From the NCBI RefSeq assembly GCF_021800405.1, contig NZ_CP084550.1, positions 2,728,001 through 2,792,000 on the forward strand: a DNA stretch of 64,000 nt, written 5' to 3'. Below, one piece after another: positions 39,632-48,557 of this stretch (within the stretch, counting starts at the first letter, position 1; each line of letters opens with the position of its first letter). The notes beneath the pieces were generated by a model. It was not told the origin of the DNA and did not search any database. It saw nothing but the letters and a program-made list of their open reading frames with translations. Source of the stretch: Arthrobacter sp. FW306-07-I. GTDB lineage: Bacteria > Actinomycetota > Actinomycetes > Actinomycetales > Micrococcaceae. Both the position numbers and the translations under genes were made by a program.

Positions 39632-40738
39632 CTATTTTTCTTCCAGTCCCAGCTCGGCGGCGACGGTAACCACGTCGTTCGGGACCTTGACCGGCTGGAC
39701 GTCGCTGCCGTCCTCGGTGCGCAGGGCCCACTGGGGGTCCTTGAGTCCGTGGCCGGTGACGGTGATGACGATCTTCTTTCCGCTGGGAACTTCGCCGGCG
39801 GCGTGCTTCTTCAGCAGGCCTGCCACGCCTGCGGCGGAGCCGGGCTCCACGAAGACACCTTCCCTGGCTGACAGCCACCGGTGGGCGTTCAGGATCTCTT
39901 CATCGGTGACGGCGTCGATGAGTCCGCCGGATTCGTCACGGGCGCCCACGGCCCCGTCCCAGGAGGCGGGGTTTCCGATGCGGATGGCCGTGGCGATCGT
40001 GTCGGGTTCGGTGATGGGGTGGCCTGCAACGAAGGGGGCTGCCCCGGCGGCCTGGAAGCCCCACATGGCAGGGGTCTTGGTGGACACTGCGGGCAGGGTG
40101 CCGGCGGTCTCGGATTCGAAGGGAGCGGAGTACTCCTTGTAGCCCTTCCAGTACGCAGTGATGTTGCCGGCGTTGCCCACGGGCAGGACGTGGATGTCCG
40201 GTGCGTCGCCCAGGGCGTCGACCACTTCGAAGGCGCCGGTCTTCTGGCCCTGGATGCGGGCGGGGTTGACGGAGTTCACCAGGAAAACAGGATAGGACTC
40301 CCCCAGCTTACGGGCGATGTCCAGGCAGTTGTCGAAGTTGCCGTCCACCTGGAGCAGGGTGGCGCCGTGGGCGATGGCCTGGCTGAGCTTGCCCATGGAG
40401 ATCTTGCCTTCAGGAACCAGCACGGCGCACTTGAGGCCGGCGGCGGTTGCGTAGGCAGCCGCGGAGGCGGAAGTGTTTCCGGTGGAAGCGCAGACGACAG
40501 CCTTGGCCCCCGACGCGACTGCCGCCGTCATGGCCATGGTCATGCCGCGGTCCTTGAACGAGCCGGTGGGGTTCATGCCCTCCACCTTGAGGTAGACCTC
40601 GGAACCGGTGAGTTCGGAGAGCTTCTGCGCATGCACCAGCGGGGTGCCGCCCTCGCCCAGGGTGATGACCCTGGTGGATTCCGTCACGGGCAGACGGTCA
40701 GCGTATTCGCGGATGACTCCGCGCCATTGGTGAGCCAC
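39632..40738 (-). CDS. thrC: Threonine synthase
   Basis: 368-residue PLP enzyme converting O-phosphohomoserine to threonine. The PLP lysine lies in [12 protein letters not shown], with the phosphate-binding GNAGN loop ([14 protein letters not shown]) and [15 protein letters not shown]. The GTG start directly follows the hom stop (TAAGTG). Shorter than the E. coli type and consistent with the actinobacterial threonine synthase. Confidence 0.96.
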   Translation of the reverse strand: MAHQWRGVIREYADRLPVTESTRVITLGEGGTPLVHAQKLSELTGSEVYLKVEGMNPTGSFKDRGMTMAMTAAVASGAKAVVCASTGNTSASAAAYATAAGLKCAVLVPEGKISMGKLSQAIAHGATLLQVDGNFDNCLDIARKLGESYPVFLVNSVNPARIQGQKTGAFEVVDALGDAPDIHVLPVGNAGNITAYWKGYKEYSAPFESETAGTLPAVSTKTPAMWGFQAAGAAPFVAGHPITEPDTIATAIRIGNPASWDGAVGARDESGGLIDAVTDEEILNAHRWLSAREGVFVEPGSAAGVAGLLKKHAAGEVPSGKKIVITVTGHGLKDPQWALRTEDGSDVQPVKVPNDVVTVAAELGLEEK

Positions 40739-42055
40739 TTAGACTCCTTCTACCCGCAGAACGGATGTAACTGAGTTGATGACGTCCAGGCCCTTCACGG
40801 CCTCGACGGTGGCCGCAAGGGCAGCCTCTGACGCGCGGTGGGTGACGATCCGCAGTTCGGCCGATTCCACGTTGGACCCGGCGTCGCGGTGGATGGTTTG
40901 CCGCATGATTTCGATGGAGACGCCGTGCTCGGCGAACAACTGGGCGATCCTGGCCAGGACGCCGGGCTGGTCGGCGACGTCGAGCCCGATGTAGTAGCTG
41001 GTGGTGGCAGCATCGATGGGCAGCGCCGGAACATGGCCGGTGGTGGTTTCGGTGCGTCCGGGACCACCAAGGACCAGGCGGCGGGCTGCTGACACAAGAT
41101 CGCCCAGGACGGCCGACGCGGTGGGGGTTCCGCCGGCGCCCTGGCCGTAGAACATCAGCTCGCCCGCGTTCTCGGCTTCAATGAACACCGCGTTGAACGC
41201 ACCGCGGACGGCGGCCAGGGGATGTTCGCGTGGCAGGAGGGTGGGGTGGACGCGGACGGAGACGCCTTCGTTGCCGTCGGCTCCGGCCAACTTCTCCGCG
41301 ATGGCCAGCAGCTTGATGACGAAGCCTGCATCCTTTGCGGCGGCAATGTCCGAGGCGCTGACGGACGTGATGCCCTCGCAGTAGACGTCGTCCAGGGAGA
41401 AACGGGTATGGAAGGAAAGCGAGGCCAGGATGGCAGCCTTCGCGGCAGCGTCGTGGCCTTCGACGTCGGCAGTGGGATCGGCTTCCGCGTAGCCAAGCCG
41501 CTGGGCTTCTGCGAGGGCGTCCGCGAACTGCGCACCGGTGCTGTCCATCTGGTCAAGGATGAAGTTGGTGGTGCCGTTGACGATGCCCAGGACCCGGGTG
41601 ATGCGGTCGCCGGACAGGCTGTCGCGGATGGGGCGGAGGATGGGAATGGCTCCGGCCACGGCGGCTTCGTAGGACAGCTGGACACCCGCTTTGTCGGCCT
41701 CTTCGTAGAGGGTGGGGCCGTCCTGTGCCAGGAGTGCCTTGTTGCCGGTGACCACGCAGGCGCCGTTGCGCAGTGCGGAAAGGATCAGCGTGCGCGCCGG
41801 TTCGATGCCGCCCATGAGTTCGATGACCAGGTCAGCGTCCTTGACCAGGGTGTCGGCGTCGGCAGTGAAGAGTTCCTGGGGCAGGTCCACGTCGCGGGGG
41901 GCATTGACGTTGCGCACGGCGATGCCGCTGAGCTGCAGGCGGGCGCCGGTACGTGCTGCAAGGGCGTCCGCGTCCTCAATGAGGATCCGCGCAACCTGGG
42001 CCCCAACGTTGCCACAGCCCAGCAGGGCCACTTTCAGCGTTCGCATTTCCGTCAT
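40739..42055 (-). CDS. hom: Homoserine dehydrogenase with ACT domain
   Basis: 438 residues; reduces aspartate semialdehyde to homoserine with NAD(P)H. N-terminal Rossmann fold (VALLGCGNVGAQVARIL), the catalytic domain with GIVNGTTNFILDQM and the AEADPTADVEGHDAA segment, and a C-terminal ACT domain (DVADQPGVLARIAQLFAEHG) that mediates feedback inhibition by threonine in actinobacteria. Its ATG follows the lysA stop directly (TGAATG). Confidence 0.97.
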   Translation of the reverse strand: MTEMRTLKVALLGCGNVGAQVARILIEDADALAARTGARLQLSGIAVRNVNAPRDVDLPQELFTADADTLVKDADLVIELMGGIEPARTLILSALRNGACVVTGNKALLAQDGPTLYEEADKAGVQLSYEAAVAGAIPILRPIRDSLSGDRITRVLGIVNGTTNFILDQMDSTGAQFADALAEAQRLGYAEADPTADVEGHDAAAKAAILASLSFHTRFSLDDVYCEGITSVSASDIAAAKDAGFVIKLLAIAEKLAGADGNEGVSVRVHPTLLPREHPLAAVRGAFNAVFIEAENAGELMFYGQGAGGTPTASAVLGDLVSAARRLVLGGPGRTETTTGHVPALPIDAATTSYYIGLDVADQPGVLARIAQLFAEHGVSIEIMRQTIHRDAGSNVESAELRIVTHRASEAALAATVEAVKGLDVINSVTSVLRVEGV

Positions 42056-43540
42056 TCAGGCTCCCATGTCGCGGCTCAGCAAATCTTCTTCGGTTTCCCC
42101 GCGGACAATCAGCCGGGCAGATCCGTCGCGCACCGCGACAACGCCCGGCCGGGCCAGATAGTTGTAGTTGCTCGAGAGGGCCCAGCAGTAGGCGCCGGTT
42201 CCCGGGACAGCGAGCAGATCACCGGCTGCCACGTCCTCGGGCAGATATACATCTCTAACAACTATGTCGCCGCTCTCGCAATGTTTGCCCACCACGCGGG
42301 ACAGCTGCGGGGCCGCGCCGGACGTGCGGGAGGCCAGGACAGCCGAATAATCCGCGTCATAGAGCACCGGCCGGGCGTTGTCGCTCATGCCGCCGTCCAC
42401 CGAAACATAGCGGCGCGGATACGTAACGTTGTTGCCCGCGTCACCGTCGCCGGACGCCGCGGGAGCGTCCACGTGGACGGTCTTCAGGGTGCCCACTTCA
42501 TACAGGGTGAACGTGGTGCTGCCCACGATGGCGCGTCCGGGCTCGATGGAGATGCGGGGTGCGTCGATGCCAAGCTCAGCGCAGGTGGAACGCACGACGG
42601 CGGCCATTGCGTTCGCGATCTCCGCTGCGGGGCGGGGCGTGTCCACCGGCGTGTAGGCGATTCCGTAGCCGCCCCCGAGGTCCAGTTCCGGCATGATGAT
42701 GGAGTATTTTTCCTGCATGGCGGCCAGGAAGCGCAGGAGCTTCTGCGCGGCCAGGGCAAAACCGTCCGGTTCGAAGATCTGCGAGCCGATGTGGCAGTGC
42801 AGGCCCAGCAGTTCGATGGCGGGGTGCGCAGCTGCCGCCGCCACTGCCTCCTCGGCAGCGGAGACGCCGGCCTGGTCAGTGGTGTCGGCGGCCATGGACA
42901 GGCCGAACTTTTGGTCCTCGTGGGCCGTGGCAATGAATTCGTGGGTGTGCGCATGGACGCCCGGCGTGAGCCGGAGCATGACTTTGGCCACTTCCCCCCG
43001 GCGTTCGGCGATGGCGCCCACCCTGACCAGTTCGCTGAGGCTGTCCACCACGATCCGGCCGAGCTTCATGTCCAGCGCACGGTGGATCTCGCCGTCGGAT
43101 TTGTTGTTGCCGTGCAGGGCAACGTCGGCACCAGGAATCCCGGCCTTCGCCGCGACGGCGAGCTCACCGCCGGAGGCGGTGTCCAGCCGCAGTCCCTCTT
43201 CTTCGACCCACCGCACCACGGCGGTGCACAGGAACGATTTGCCGGCATAGTAGACGTCCACTCCGCCGCAGATGTCCGCGAACGCATCGTTGAATGCATC
43301 GCTGAAGGCCCGGGCCCGGGCCCGGAAATCGTTCTCGCTCATAACGAACAGCGGGGTGCCGTACTTCCGCTGGAGGTCGCTCACGGGAACGCCGTCCAGG
43401 GTGAGTTCACCGGCCTCGTTCCGGCCGGCATCCTTGGCCCACATCTTTGGCTCCAGGACATTCAGGTCGGCCGGGACCGAAAGCCATTCGGGGGCCAGCG
43501 GAGATGCAGGGTTGGTGTCCTGTGCAGGCATGGGAATCAC
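42056..43540 (-). CDS. lysA: Diaminopimelate decarboxylase
   Basis: 494-residue PLP enzyme; last step of lysine biosynthesis from meso-diaminopimelate. Alanine-racemase-like barrel with the PLP lysine in VYYAGKSFLCTAV, GLHCHIGSQI, LDLGGGYGIAY, EPGRAIVGST and the CESGDIVVRD active-site cysteine. The GTG at 43540 overlaps the argS stop (GTGA); an ATG three codons in is also possible. Lysine from this pathway also feeds peptidoglycan via diaminopimelate/lysine. Confidence 0.96.
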   Translation of the reverse strand: MIPMPAQDTNPASPLAPEWLSVPADLNVLEPKMWAKDAGRNEAGELTLDGVPVSDLQRKYGTPLFVMSENDFRARARAFSDAFNDAFADICGGVDVYYAGKSFLCTAVVRWVEEEGLRLDTASGGELAVAAKAGIPGADVALHGNNKSDGEIHRALDMKLGRIVVDSLSELVRVGAIAERRGEVAKVMLRLTPGVHAHTHEFIATAHEDQKFGLSMAADTTDQAGVSAAEEAVAAAAAHPAIELLGLHCHIGSQIFEPDGFALAAQKLLRFLAAMQEKYSIIMPELDLGGGYGIAYTPVDTPRPAAEIANAMAAVVRSTCAELGIDAPRISIEPGRAIVGSTTFTLYEVGTLKTVHVDAPAASGDGDAGNNVTYPRRYVSVDGGMSDNARPVLYDADYSAVLASRTSGAAPQLSRVVGKHCESGDIVVRDVYLPEDVAAGDLLAVPGTGAYCWALSSNYNYLARPGVVAVRDGSARLIVRGETEEDLLSRDMGA

Positions 43541-45201
43541 ATCCGTTCCGGCGCGGAGACGCCAAGCAAGTCAAGGCCGTTGGCCAGTACCTGGCTGGTG
43601 GCGTCGTTGAGCCAGAGCCTGGTGCGGTTCAGGTCGGTGACGGGTTCTTCACCCATGGGGGCAATCCGGCATGCGTCGTACCAGCGGTGGTACGCGCCGG
43701 CGATGGCCTCGAGGTGCCGTGCCACCCGGTGCGGTTCGCGCAGCTCCGCGGCCTTGGCCACAATCGACGGGTAGCTGCCCAGGTAGGACAGCAGCTCGTT
43801 TTCGGTTGCGTGGTCCAGGAGGGAAGCGTCGAAGCTGTCCTTGCCGTCCACAGTGCGCTCCACGCCTGCGTCAACGGCATTGCGCGCAGCGCCGCGCGAA
43901 CGTGCGTGGGCGTACTGGACGTAGAACACAGGGTTCTCATTGCTGTGTTTCTTCAGCAGGTCCGGGTCCAGGGTCAAGGGCGAATCCGCCGGGAAACGCG
44001 CCAGCGAATAGCGGACGGCGTCCTTGCCCAGCCAGTCAATCAGGTCCTTGAGCTCGATGATGTTGCCGGCACGCTTGGACAGCTTTGCTCCGTTGACCGA
44101 CACCAGCTGGCCGATCAGCACCTCGATGTTCACCTCGGGATCGTCGCCTGCAGCGGCCGCAATGGCCTTGAGCCGGTTGATGTAGCCGTGGTGGTCGGCA
44201 CCCAGGAGGTAGATCTTCTCCGTGAAGCCGCGGTCCTTCTTGGACAGGTAGTAGGCGGCGTCGGCGGCGAAGTAGGTGGGCTCGCCGTTGGCGCGGATCA
44301 TCACGCGGTCCTTGTCATCGCCAAAGTCCGTGGTCCGCAGCCAGACCGCCCCGCCGTCGTCGAACACGTGGCCCTGTTCGCGCAGGCGCGCCACGGCACT
44401 TTCGATGGCGCCGGCGTCGTGCAGTTCCTGCTCGGAAAAGAAGACGTCGAACGCGACGCCGAAGTCTGCCAGCGTGGCCTTGATGTCCTTCATCTGTGCT
44501 TCGTAGGCGGCGGCGCGGATCACCGGCAGGGCGGCAACTTCGGTGAGTTCCCGGATGTCCGGATGCGCCGAAAGTACCTCATGTCCCAGATCGGCGATGT
44601 ACTGGCCGGGGTAGCCGCCGTCCGGCACGGGAAGGCCATGCAGCCGGGAGTACACGGAGTTGGCGAAGGTGTTCATCTGCGAGCCGGCGTCGTTGATGTA
44701 GTACTCGGCCGTAACATCGGCGCCGGAAGCGCGCAGCACACGCGCGATGGAGTCGCCCAGCGCGGCCCAGCGGGTGTGCCCGATGTGCAACGGACCGGTG
44801 GGGTTGGCAGAGACGAACTCCATGTTGACCGTGTGCCCCGCGAGCGCTGTGTTGGTTCCGTAGTCCGGGCCGGCCTCGACGATGGCCTTCGCCAGGGCAC
44901 CGGCGGCTGCGGCGTCCACGGTGATGTTCAGGAAGCCCGGGCCCGCGATGTCAACGGCGGAAACACCGTCGATGGCCTTGAGCCGGCTGCTGAGGATGGA
45001 GGCGAACTCGCGCGGGTTGGTGCCCGCCTGCTTGGCGAGCTGGAGGGCAATGTTGGTGGCCCAGTCACCGTGCTCCCGGTTCTTGGGTCGCTCCACGCGC
45101 ACGTCAGCCGGAATGGCTGATACAGCAAGGGCAATATCGCCGGCGGCGACGGCGTCCTTGAGGCAGGCGGATATGGCGAGGGAAAGTTCTTCGGGAGTCA
45201 C
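43537..45201 (-). CDS. argS: Arginyl-tRNA synthetase
   Basis: 554-residue class I enzyme charging tRNA-Arg. The HIGH motif is in SANPTGPLHIGHTRWAALGD, the KMSKS equivalent is KLSKRAGN, and the N-terminal Add1 domain and C-terminal anticodon-binding DALR region (ENPVFYVQYAHARSRGAARN, ARHLEAIAGAYHRWYD) are present. GTG start. First gene of the lysine/threonine block, as in Mycobacterium (Rv1292). Confidence 0.97.
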   Translation of the reverse strand: MTPEELSLAISACLKDAVAAGDIALAVSAIPADVRVERPKNREHGDWATNIALQLAKQAGTNPREFASILSSRLKAIDGVSAVDIAGPGFLNITVDAAAAGALAKAIVEAGPDYGTNTALAGHTVNMEFVSANPTGPLHIGHTRWAALGDSIARVLRASGADVTAEYYINDAGSQMNTFANSVYSRLHGLPVPDGGYPGQYIADLGHEVLSAHPDIRELTEVAALPVIRAAAYEAQMKDIKATLADFGVAFDVFFSEQELHDAGAIESAVARLREQGHVFDDGGAVWLRTTDFGDDKDRVMIRANGEPTYFAADAAYYLSKKDRGFTEKIYLLGADHHGYINRLKAIAAAAGDDPEVNIEVLIGQLVSVNGAKLSKRAGNIIELKDLIDWLGKDAVRYSLARFPADSPLTLDPDLLKKHSNENPVFYVQYAHARSRGAARNAVDAGVERTVDGKDSFDASLLDHATENELLSYLGSYPSIVAKAAELREPHRVARHLEAIAGAYHRWYDACRIAPMGEEPVTDLNRTRLWLNDATSQVLANGLDLLGVSAPERM

Positions 45202-45389
45202 CCCTCTAGCCTACCGGGGGCCAGTGACAGCAAAGAATTTGGCGGCCGTGACTGCGCCCGGCGTCACGGAAAGGAGTGAGCCCCGCCATACGTGAACCAT
45301 TTGCATGCATCCGGCGTTGACAAGAGCATAGCCACTGCCGCACGGCATCGGTGATCCGGTACCGCCCCGAAAGTGAATCGAGAGCCGTC

Positions 45390-45866
45390 ATGAGACCCTC
45401 CAGCCCTAAAAGCCCATCCATGCACGCAGTCCGCAACGGTCTTTTTACCGGTATCGCCGGCTTGTCGCTGGCGGGAACCGTCGCCGGCTGCGCACCCTCG
45501 TCCGCCGACAGCACACCCGCCGACGCCCCGGCACCCACCCCAGGATCCTCCTCCCTGGCCGCCAGCGGGGCCGAGTACAAGGACGGCACCTACAACGCCG
45601 ATGGAAACTACGTTTCGCCCAACGGCACCGAAACCGTGGGCGTCCAGCTGACCCTTGCCGCGGGAAAGGTCACGGACGTGCAGATCACCCAGCACCCGTC
45701 GAATCCGAACACGCGGAAGTTCCAGGGCCAGTTTGCCGGTGGCATTGCAGCCCAGGTGGTGGGTAAGAACATCGATGAACTGAACGTTTCCAAGGTTGCC
45801 GGTTCCTCGCTGACCAGCGGAGGCTTCAACCAGGCAGTGGAGAAGATCAAGTCCGAGGCGCAGTAG
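45390..45866 (+). CDS. FMN-binding domain lipoprotein
   Basis: 158 residues. A lipobox LAGTVAGC places the lipid-modified cysteine at residue 34, then a Ser/Pro/Ala linker, then an FMN_bind domain (YKDGTYNADGNYVSPNG, TVGVQLTLAAGKVTDVQITQ, VAGSSLTSGGFNQAVEKI). The last segment matches the place of the flavinylation motif (usually SGATxTS): here AGSSLTS, with Ser139 or Ser140 as candidate acceptor. It probably carries covalent FMN outside the membrane, attached by the ApbE next door. A TTGACA lies at 45317-45322 upstream, but no -10 box was clear. Start at MRPSSPKSP; MHAVRNG at residue 11 is also possible. Confidence 0.86.
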   Translation: MRPSSPKSPSMHAVRNGLFTGIAGLSLAGTVAGCAPSSADSTPADAPAPTPGSSSLAASGAEYKDGTYNADGNYVSPNGTETVGVQLTLAAGKVTDVQITQHPSNPNTRKFQGQFAGGIAAQVVGKNIDELNVSKVAGSSLTSGGFNQAVEKIKSEAQ

Positions 45867-45869
45867 GCG

Positions 45870-46742
45870 GTGCCCGTGGCGGACTGGGAGGACTTCTCGT
45901 TTCAGGGGATCGGCACCGGCTGGGCAGTCAGCACTCCCCTGCCGTTGCCGGCGTCCGTTCGCAGGCGCCTGCTGGACAGGGTCGAAAAGTTCGACGCCGA
46001 CTGGTCCCGTTTCCGCTCCGACTCGCTGGTCGGGGAACTGGCCAGGGAGCCGGGGCAGTATGAATTTCCCGGCGAGGCCGCCGCGCTCGGCGAGCTGTAC
46101 GGCCGGCTCTATCGGCTTACCGGTGGGGCCATGACGCCGTTGATTGGCGGCAGCCTTGAGCGTCTGGGGTATGACGCAGCATATTCGCTCCTGCCCGCCG
46201 GCCCGCCCCTCCCGGCGCCAAAATGGGAGGCGGTCCTTCGCTGGTCCGGAACAGTCCTGACCGCCAGCACCCCTGTGGTACTGGACATCGGCGCCGCCGG
46301 CAAGGGGCTGTTGGTGGACCTCCTGGCGGCGGAACTTGAGGCCACCGGTATGGGTGAGTTCCTCATCGATGCCAGCGGCGACCTCCTGGCCCGCGGCGCA
46401 GGACCCGTCAGCGTAGCGCTCGAACATCCCTACAACCCGGAGCAGGCGATCGGCATGATCCATCTGGACGGCCGGGCTCTTTGTGCTTCCGCCGCCAACC
46501 GCCGTGCCTGGGGCGACGGACTTCACCACGTGCTGGACGGAACCACCGGCCACCCGGTGCGCACCGCCGTCGCCACCTGGACGCTGGCAGACACCGCCCT
46601 GGTGGCTGACGCGCTCGCCACGGCGCTCTTCTTCGTGCCAGGGGCAACGCTGCAGGAAACCTTCGACTTCTCCTGGCTGACCGTCTTTTCCGACGGCAGC
46701 GCCGCCTATTCCGCCGGATTTGAAGGGGCGTTGTTTTCATGA
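45870..46742 (+). CDS. apbE: FAD:protein FMN transferase
   Basis: 290-residue enzyme that moves FMN from FAD onto a Ser/Thr of target proteins. Recognisable ApbE segments: SRFRSDSLVGEL, VVLDIGAAGKGLLVD (normally DLGGIAKGYAVD), IDASGDLLARG, LCASAANRRAW, HHVLDGTTGHPVR, and the Mg2+-binding DTALVADALATALFF. No signal peptide is seen, so it may act on the lipoprotein before export or need a separate route. GTG start 3 bases after the lipoprotein stop; its end overlaps the next gene by 4 bases. Confidence 0.9.
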   Translation: MPVADWEDFSFQGIGTGWAVSTPLPLPASVRRRLLDRVEKFDADWSRFRSDSLVGELAREPGQYEFPGEAAALGELYGRLYRLTGGAMTPLIGGSLERLGYDAAYSLLPAGPPLPAPKWEAVLRWSGTVLTASTPVVLDIGAAGKGLLVDLLAAELEATGMGEFLIDASGDLLARGAGPVSVALEHPYNPEQAIGMIHLDGRALCASAANRRAWGDGLHHVLDGTTGHPVRTAVATWTLADTALVADALATALFFVPGATLQETFDFSWLTVFSDGSAAYSAGFEGALFS

Positions 46743-48310
46743 ACCCTGTGGAAGCACCCCAAGCCCGCCCTGCGCATTACCTGGCCGGGCGCGTGGAGAC
46801 CGTCGTCGGCAGGTTCACCATGTACCGGCTTGTCCTGCTGGTCCTGTCGGCACTGGCCGCTTACAGCCTGCTGCTGAACGTGCTGGGCTGGCTGACGTTC
46901 GGCATCCCGGAAATGCTGGCGCACCTGGCATTGTGCCTGGCCCTGACCTATGCCTCCAACAGGGCCATGGCGGCGCTCTTCCGGGTCCGGCCCCACACGG
47001 AGTCGGCGCTTATCACCGGGTTGCTGCTCTACTTCCTGTTCTGGCCGTCCCTGCAGTCGATGGACCTGGCAGGAGTGGCGCTGGCCTGCATCCTGGCGTC
47101 CGCGTCCAAATACACCCTGGCGTGGCGTGGCCGGCACATCTTCAACCCAGCCGCCGCAGGTGCCTTCGCCACCGGACTCACTGGACTGAACATCGCCACG
47201 TGGTGGGCAGCGACGCCCGCCATGCTCTGGCTGCTGGTCCCCGGCGTGCTGCTGGTCCTGTACCGGACACGCAAGCTCCTGATGGCGTCGCTGTTTACGG
47301 CGGTGGCCACTGCCATCATCATGCTCGAGCTGCTTCGCGCCGGCATGACAGCGGGGATGGGCGCCTGGCAGGCCCTGGCCCAGCGGCCGGTGCTCTTCTT
47401 TGTGGGATTCATGCTCACCGAGCCCCTGACGCTGCCGCCACGGCGCTGGCAGCAGCTGGCGCTCGCAACACTGGTGGGCGTGCTCTTCGCGGTCCCCTGG
47501 AACCTGGGAATCTTTGCCAATTCACCGGAGGCAGCGCTGCTTGCGGGCAACCTGCTGGCCTTCCTGGCGGGCCAGCGCGGAGCCGTGAAACTCCGCTTCG
47601 CCGGCGCCCGCCCGCTGACGCCCGCCACCACCGAGTTCTCCTTCGAACCTGCCCGGCCGGTGCGCTTCCTTCCCGGGCAGTACATGGAGCTGGATCTTCC
47701 CCAGGCCAAGCCGGACGGAAAAGGACGACGCCGGGTCTTCAGCCTTGCGGGCGGCCCAGGCGGCCGCCTGGTGAAGTTTGGCGTGCGGACGGACGGGTCA
47801 TTGTCTGCGGCGAAGGAGGCGCTGCTGGCGCTCCGGCCGGGCGATGAGGTGGCTGCCACGGCGGTGGGCGGGGACTTCGTCCTGCCACGCGATCCGCGCC
47901 GGCCCGTGCTTCTTGTCGCGGCGGGAATCGGAATTACACCGTTCATCTCGTATCTGGCCTCGGGTGCGCTGCAGGAACGGGACGCGGTGATCCTGGTGCT
48001 GGCCAGGAGCAATGAGGAGGTGGCCTACGCGGAGGAACTACGGAGTTCCGGAGTGCGCGTGCTGGTGCGGCTCGCAGACGGGTCCGTGCCGCCGTCGGGC
48101 CTGGCCCCTGCCGCCGGCAGCCTCTCTGGCGCCGGAAGCTTCGGTGCGGACGGCCGACTGGACGGAGCGGCCCTTGCCGCACTGGTACCCGATATTTCCC
48201 GGCGGGACGTTTACGTCTCCGGCTCCCCCGCAAGCGTGGCGGCACTCCGCCGTGCAGCCGGCCGTGCAGGCGCGCGCCGGGTGCGGACGGACTCCTTTTC
48301 GGGCTACTGA
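46739..48310 (+). CDS. NQR2/RnfD-like membrane domain fused to an FAD/NAD-binding ferredoxin-reductase-like domain
   Basis: 523 residues. Residues 1-270 are multi-spanning (FTMYRLVLLVLSALAAYSLL, ESALITGLLLYFLFWPSL, HIFNPAAAGAFATGLTGL, FFVGFMLTEPLTLPPRRWQQ) and resemble the NqrB/RnfD fold. Residues 285-523 form a reductase: FLPGQYMELDLP, RRRVFSLAG (RxFS FAD motif), VKFGVRTDGSLS, LLVAAGIGITPFISYL (NAD(P) motif), and a terminal DSFSGY. Likely electrons from cytosolic NAD(P)H cross the membrane to the flavinylated lipoprotein. The acceptor is unknown. ATG overlaps apbE stop (ATGA). Confidence 0.88.
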   Translation: MNPVEAPQARPAHYLAGRVETVVGRFTMYRLVLLVLSALAAYSLLLNVLGWLTFGIPEMLAHLALCLALTYASNRAMAALFRVRPHTESALITGLLLYFLFWPSLQSMDLAGVALACILASASKYTLAWRGRHIFNPAAAGAFATGLTGLNIATWWAATPAMLWLLVPGVLLVLYRTRKLLMASLFTAVATAIIMLELLRAGMTAGMGAWQALAQRPVLFFVGFMLTEPLTLPPRRWQQLALATLVGVLFAVPWNLGIFANSPEAALLAGNLLAFLAGQRGAVKLRFAGARPLTPATTEFSFEPARPVRFLPGQYMELDLPQAKPDGKGRRRVFSLAGGPGGRLVKFGVRTDGSLSAAKEALLALRPGDEVAATAVGGDFVLPRDPRRPVLLVAAGIGITPFISYLASGALQERDAVILVLARSNEEVAYAEELRSSGVRVLVRLADGSVPPSGLAPAAGSLSGAGSFGADGRLDGAALAALVPDISRRDVYVSGSPASVAALRRAAGRAGARRVRTDSFSGY

Positions 48311-48325
48311 GCCCGCCTTTCCGGC

Positions 48326-48354
48326 CCTCCGGAGCCGGCGCCGGAGGCGGTTTT
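48326..48354 (+). terminator. Probable terminator of the flavin module
   Basis: Stem CCTCCGG (48326-48332) with CCGGAGG (48341-48347), an 8-base loop, then CGG and a TTTT tail. It lies 16 bases after the membrane reductase stop and before the tRNA-Arg gene. Confidence 0.55.
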
Positions 48355-48420
48355 CCCTTGCAGGGCACCTTCCTGCTAAGCTCTAGGACGTCCCGCCGGG
48401 AACGGCAGGATATCCGGATT

Positions 48421-48496
48421 GCCCTCGTAGCTCAGGGGATAGAGCGTCTGCCTCCGGAGCAGAAGGTCGTAGGTTCGAATCCTATCGAGGGCACCA
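48421..48496 (+). tRNA. tRNA-Arg (anticodon CCG)
   Basis: Cloverleaf seen directly: acceptor stem GCCCTCG/CGAGGGC (48421-48427 and 48486-48492), D-loop AGGGGATA, anticodon stem TCTGC/GCAGA around loop CTCCGGA (anticodon CCG, reading CGG), T-loop TTCGAAT, discriminator A at 48493 and an encoded CCA (48494-48496). Confidence 0.97.
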
Positions 48497-48499
48497 AAG

Positions 48500-48537
48500 A
48501 ACCCCGCCGCTTCATTGAAGCGGCGGGGTTTTCGTTT
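48500..48537 (+). terminator. Terminator of the tRNA-Arg gene
   Basis: Perfect 14-bp stem AACCCCGCCGCTTC (48500-48513) with GAAGCGGCGGGGTT (48517-48530), a 3-base loop and a T-rich tail (TTCGTTTG). The arms start four bases after the CCA end. Confidence 0.93.
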
Positions 48538-48557
48538 GTTGAGCGGGACGTGTGCCC

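Noticed and set aside
42240..42260. AT-rich patch in lysA that resembled a promoter or operator
   Set aside because: It is in-frame coding sequence of the PLP-enzyme segment DIVVRDVYLP; no promoter spacing or adjacent start supports regulation.
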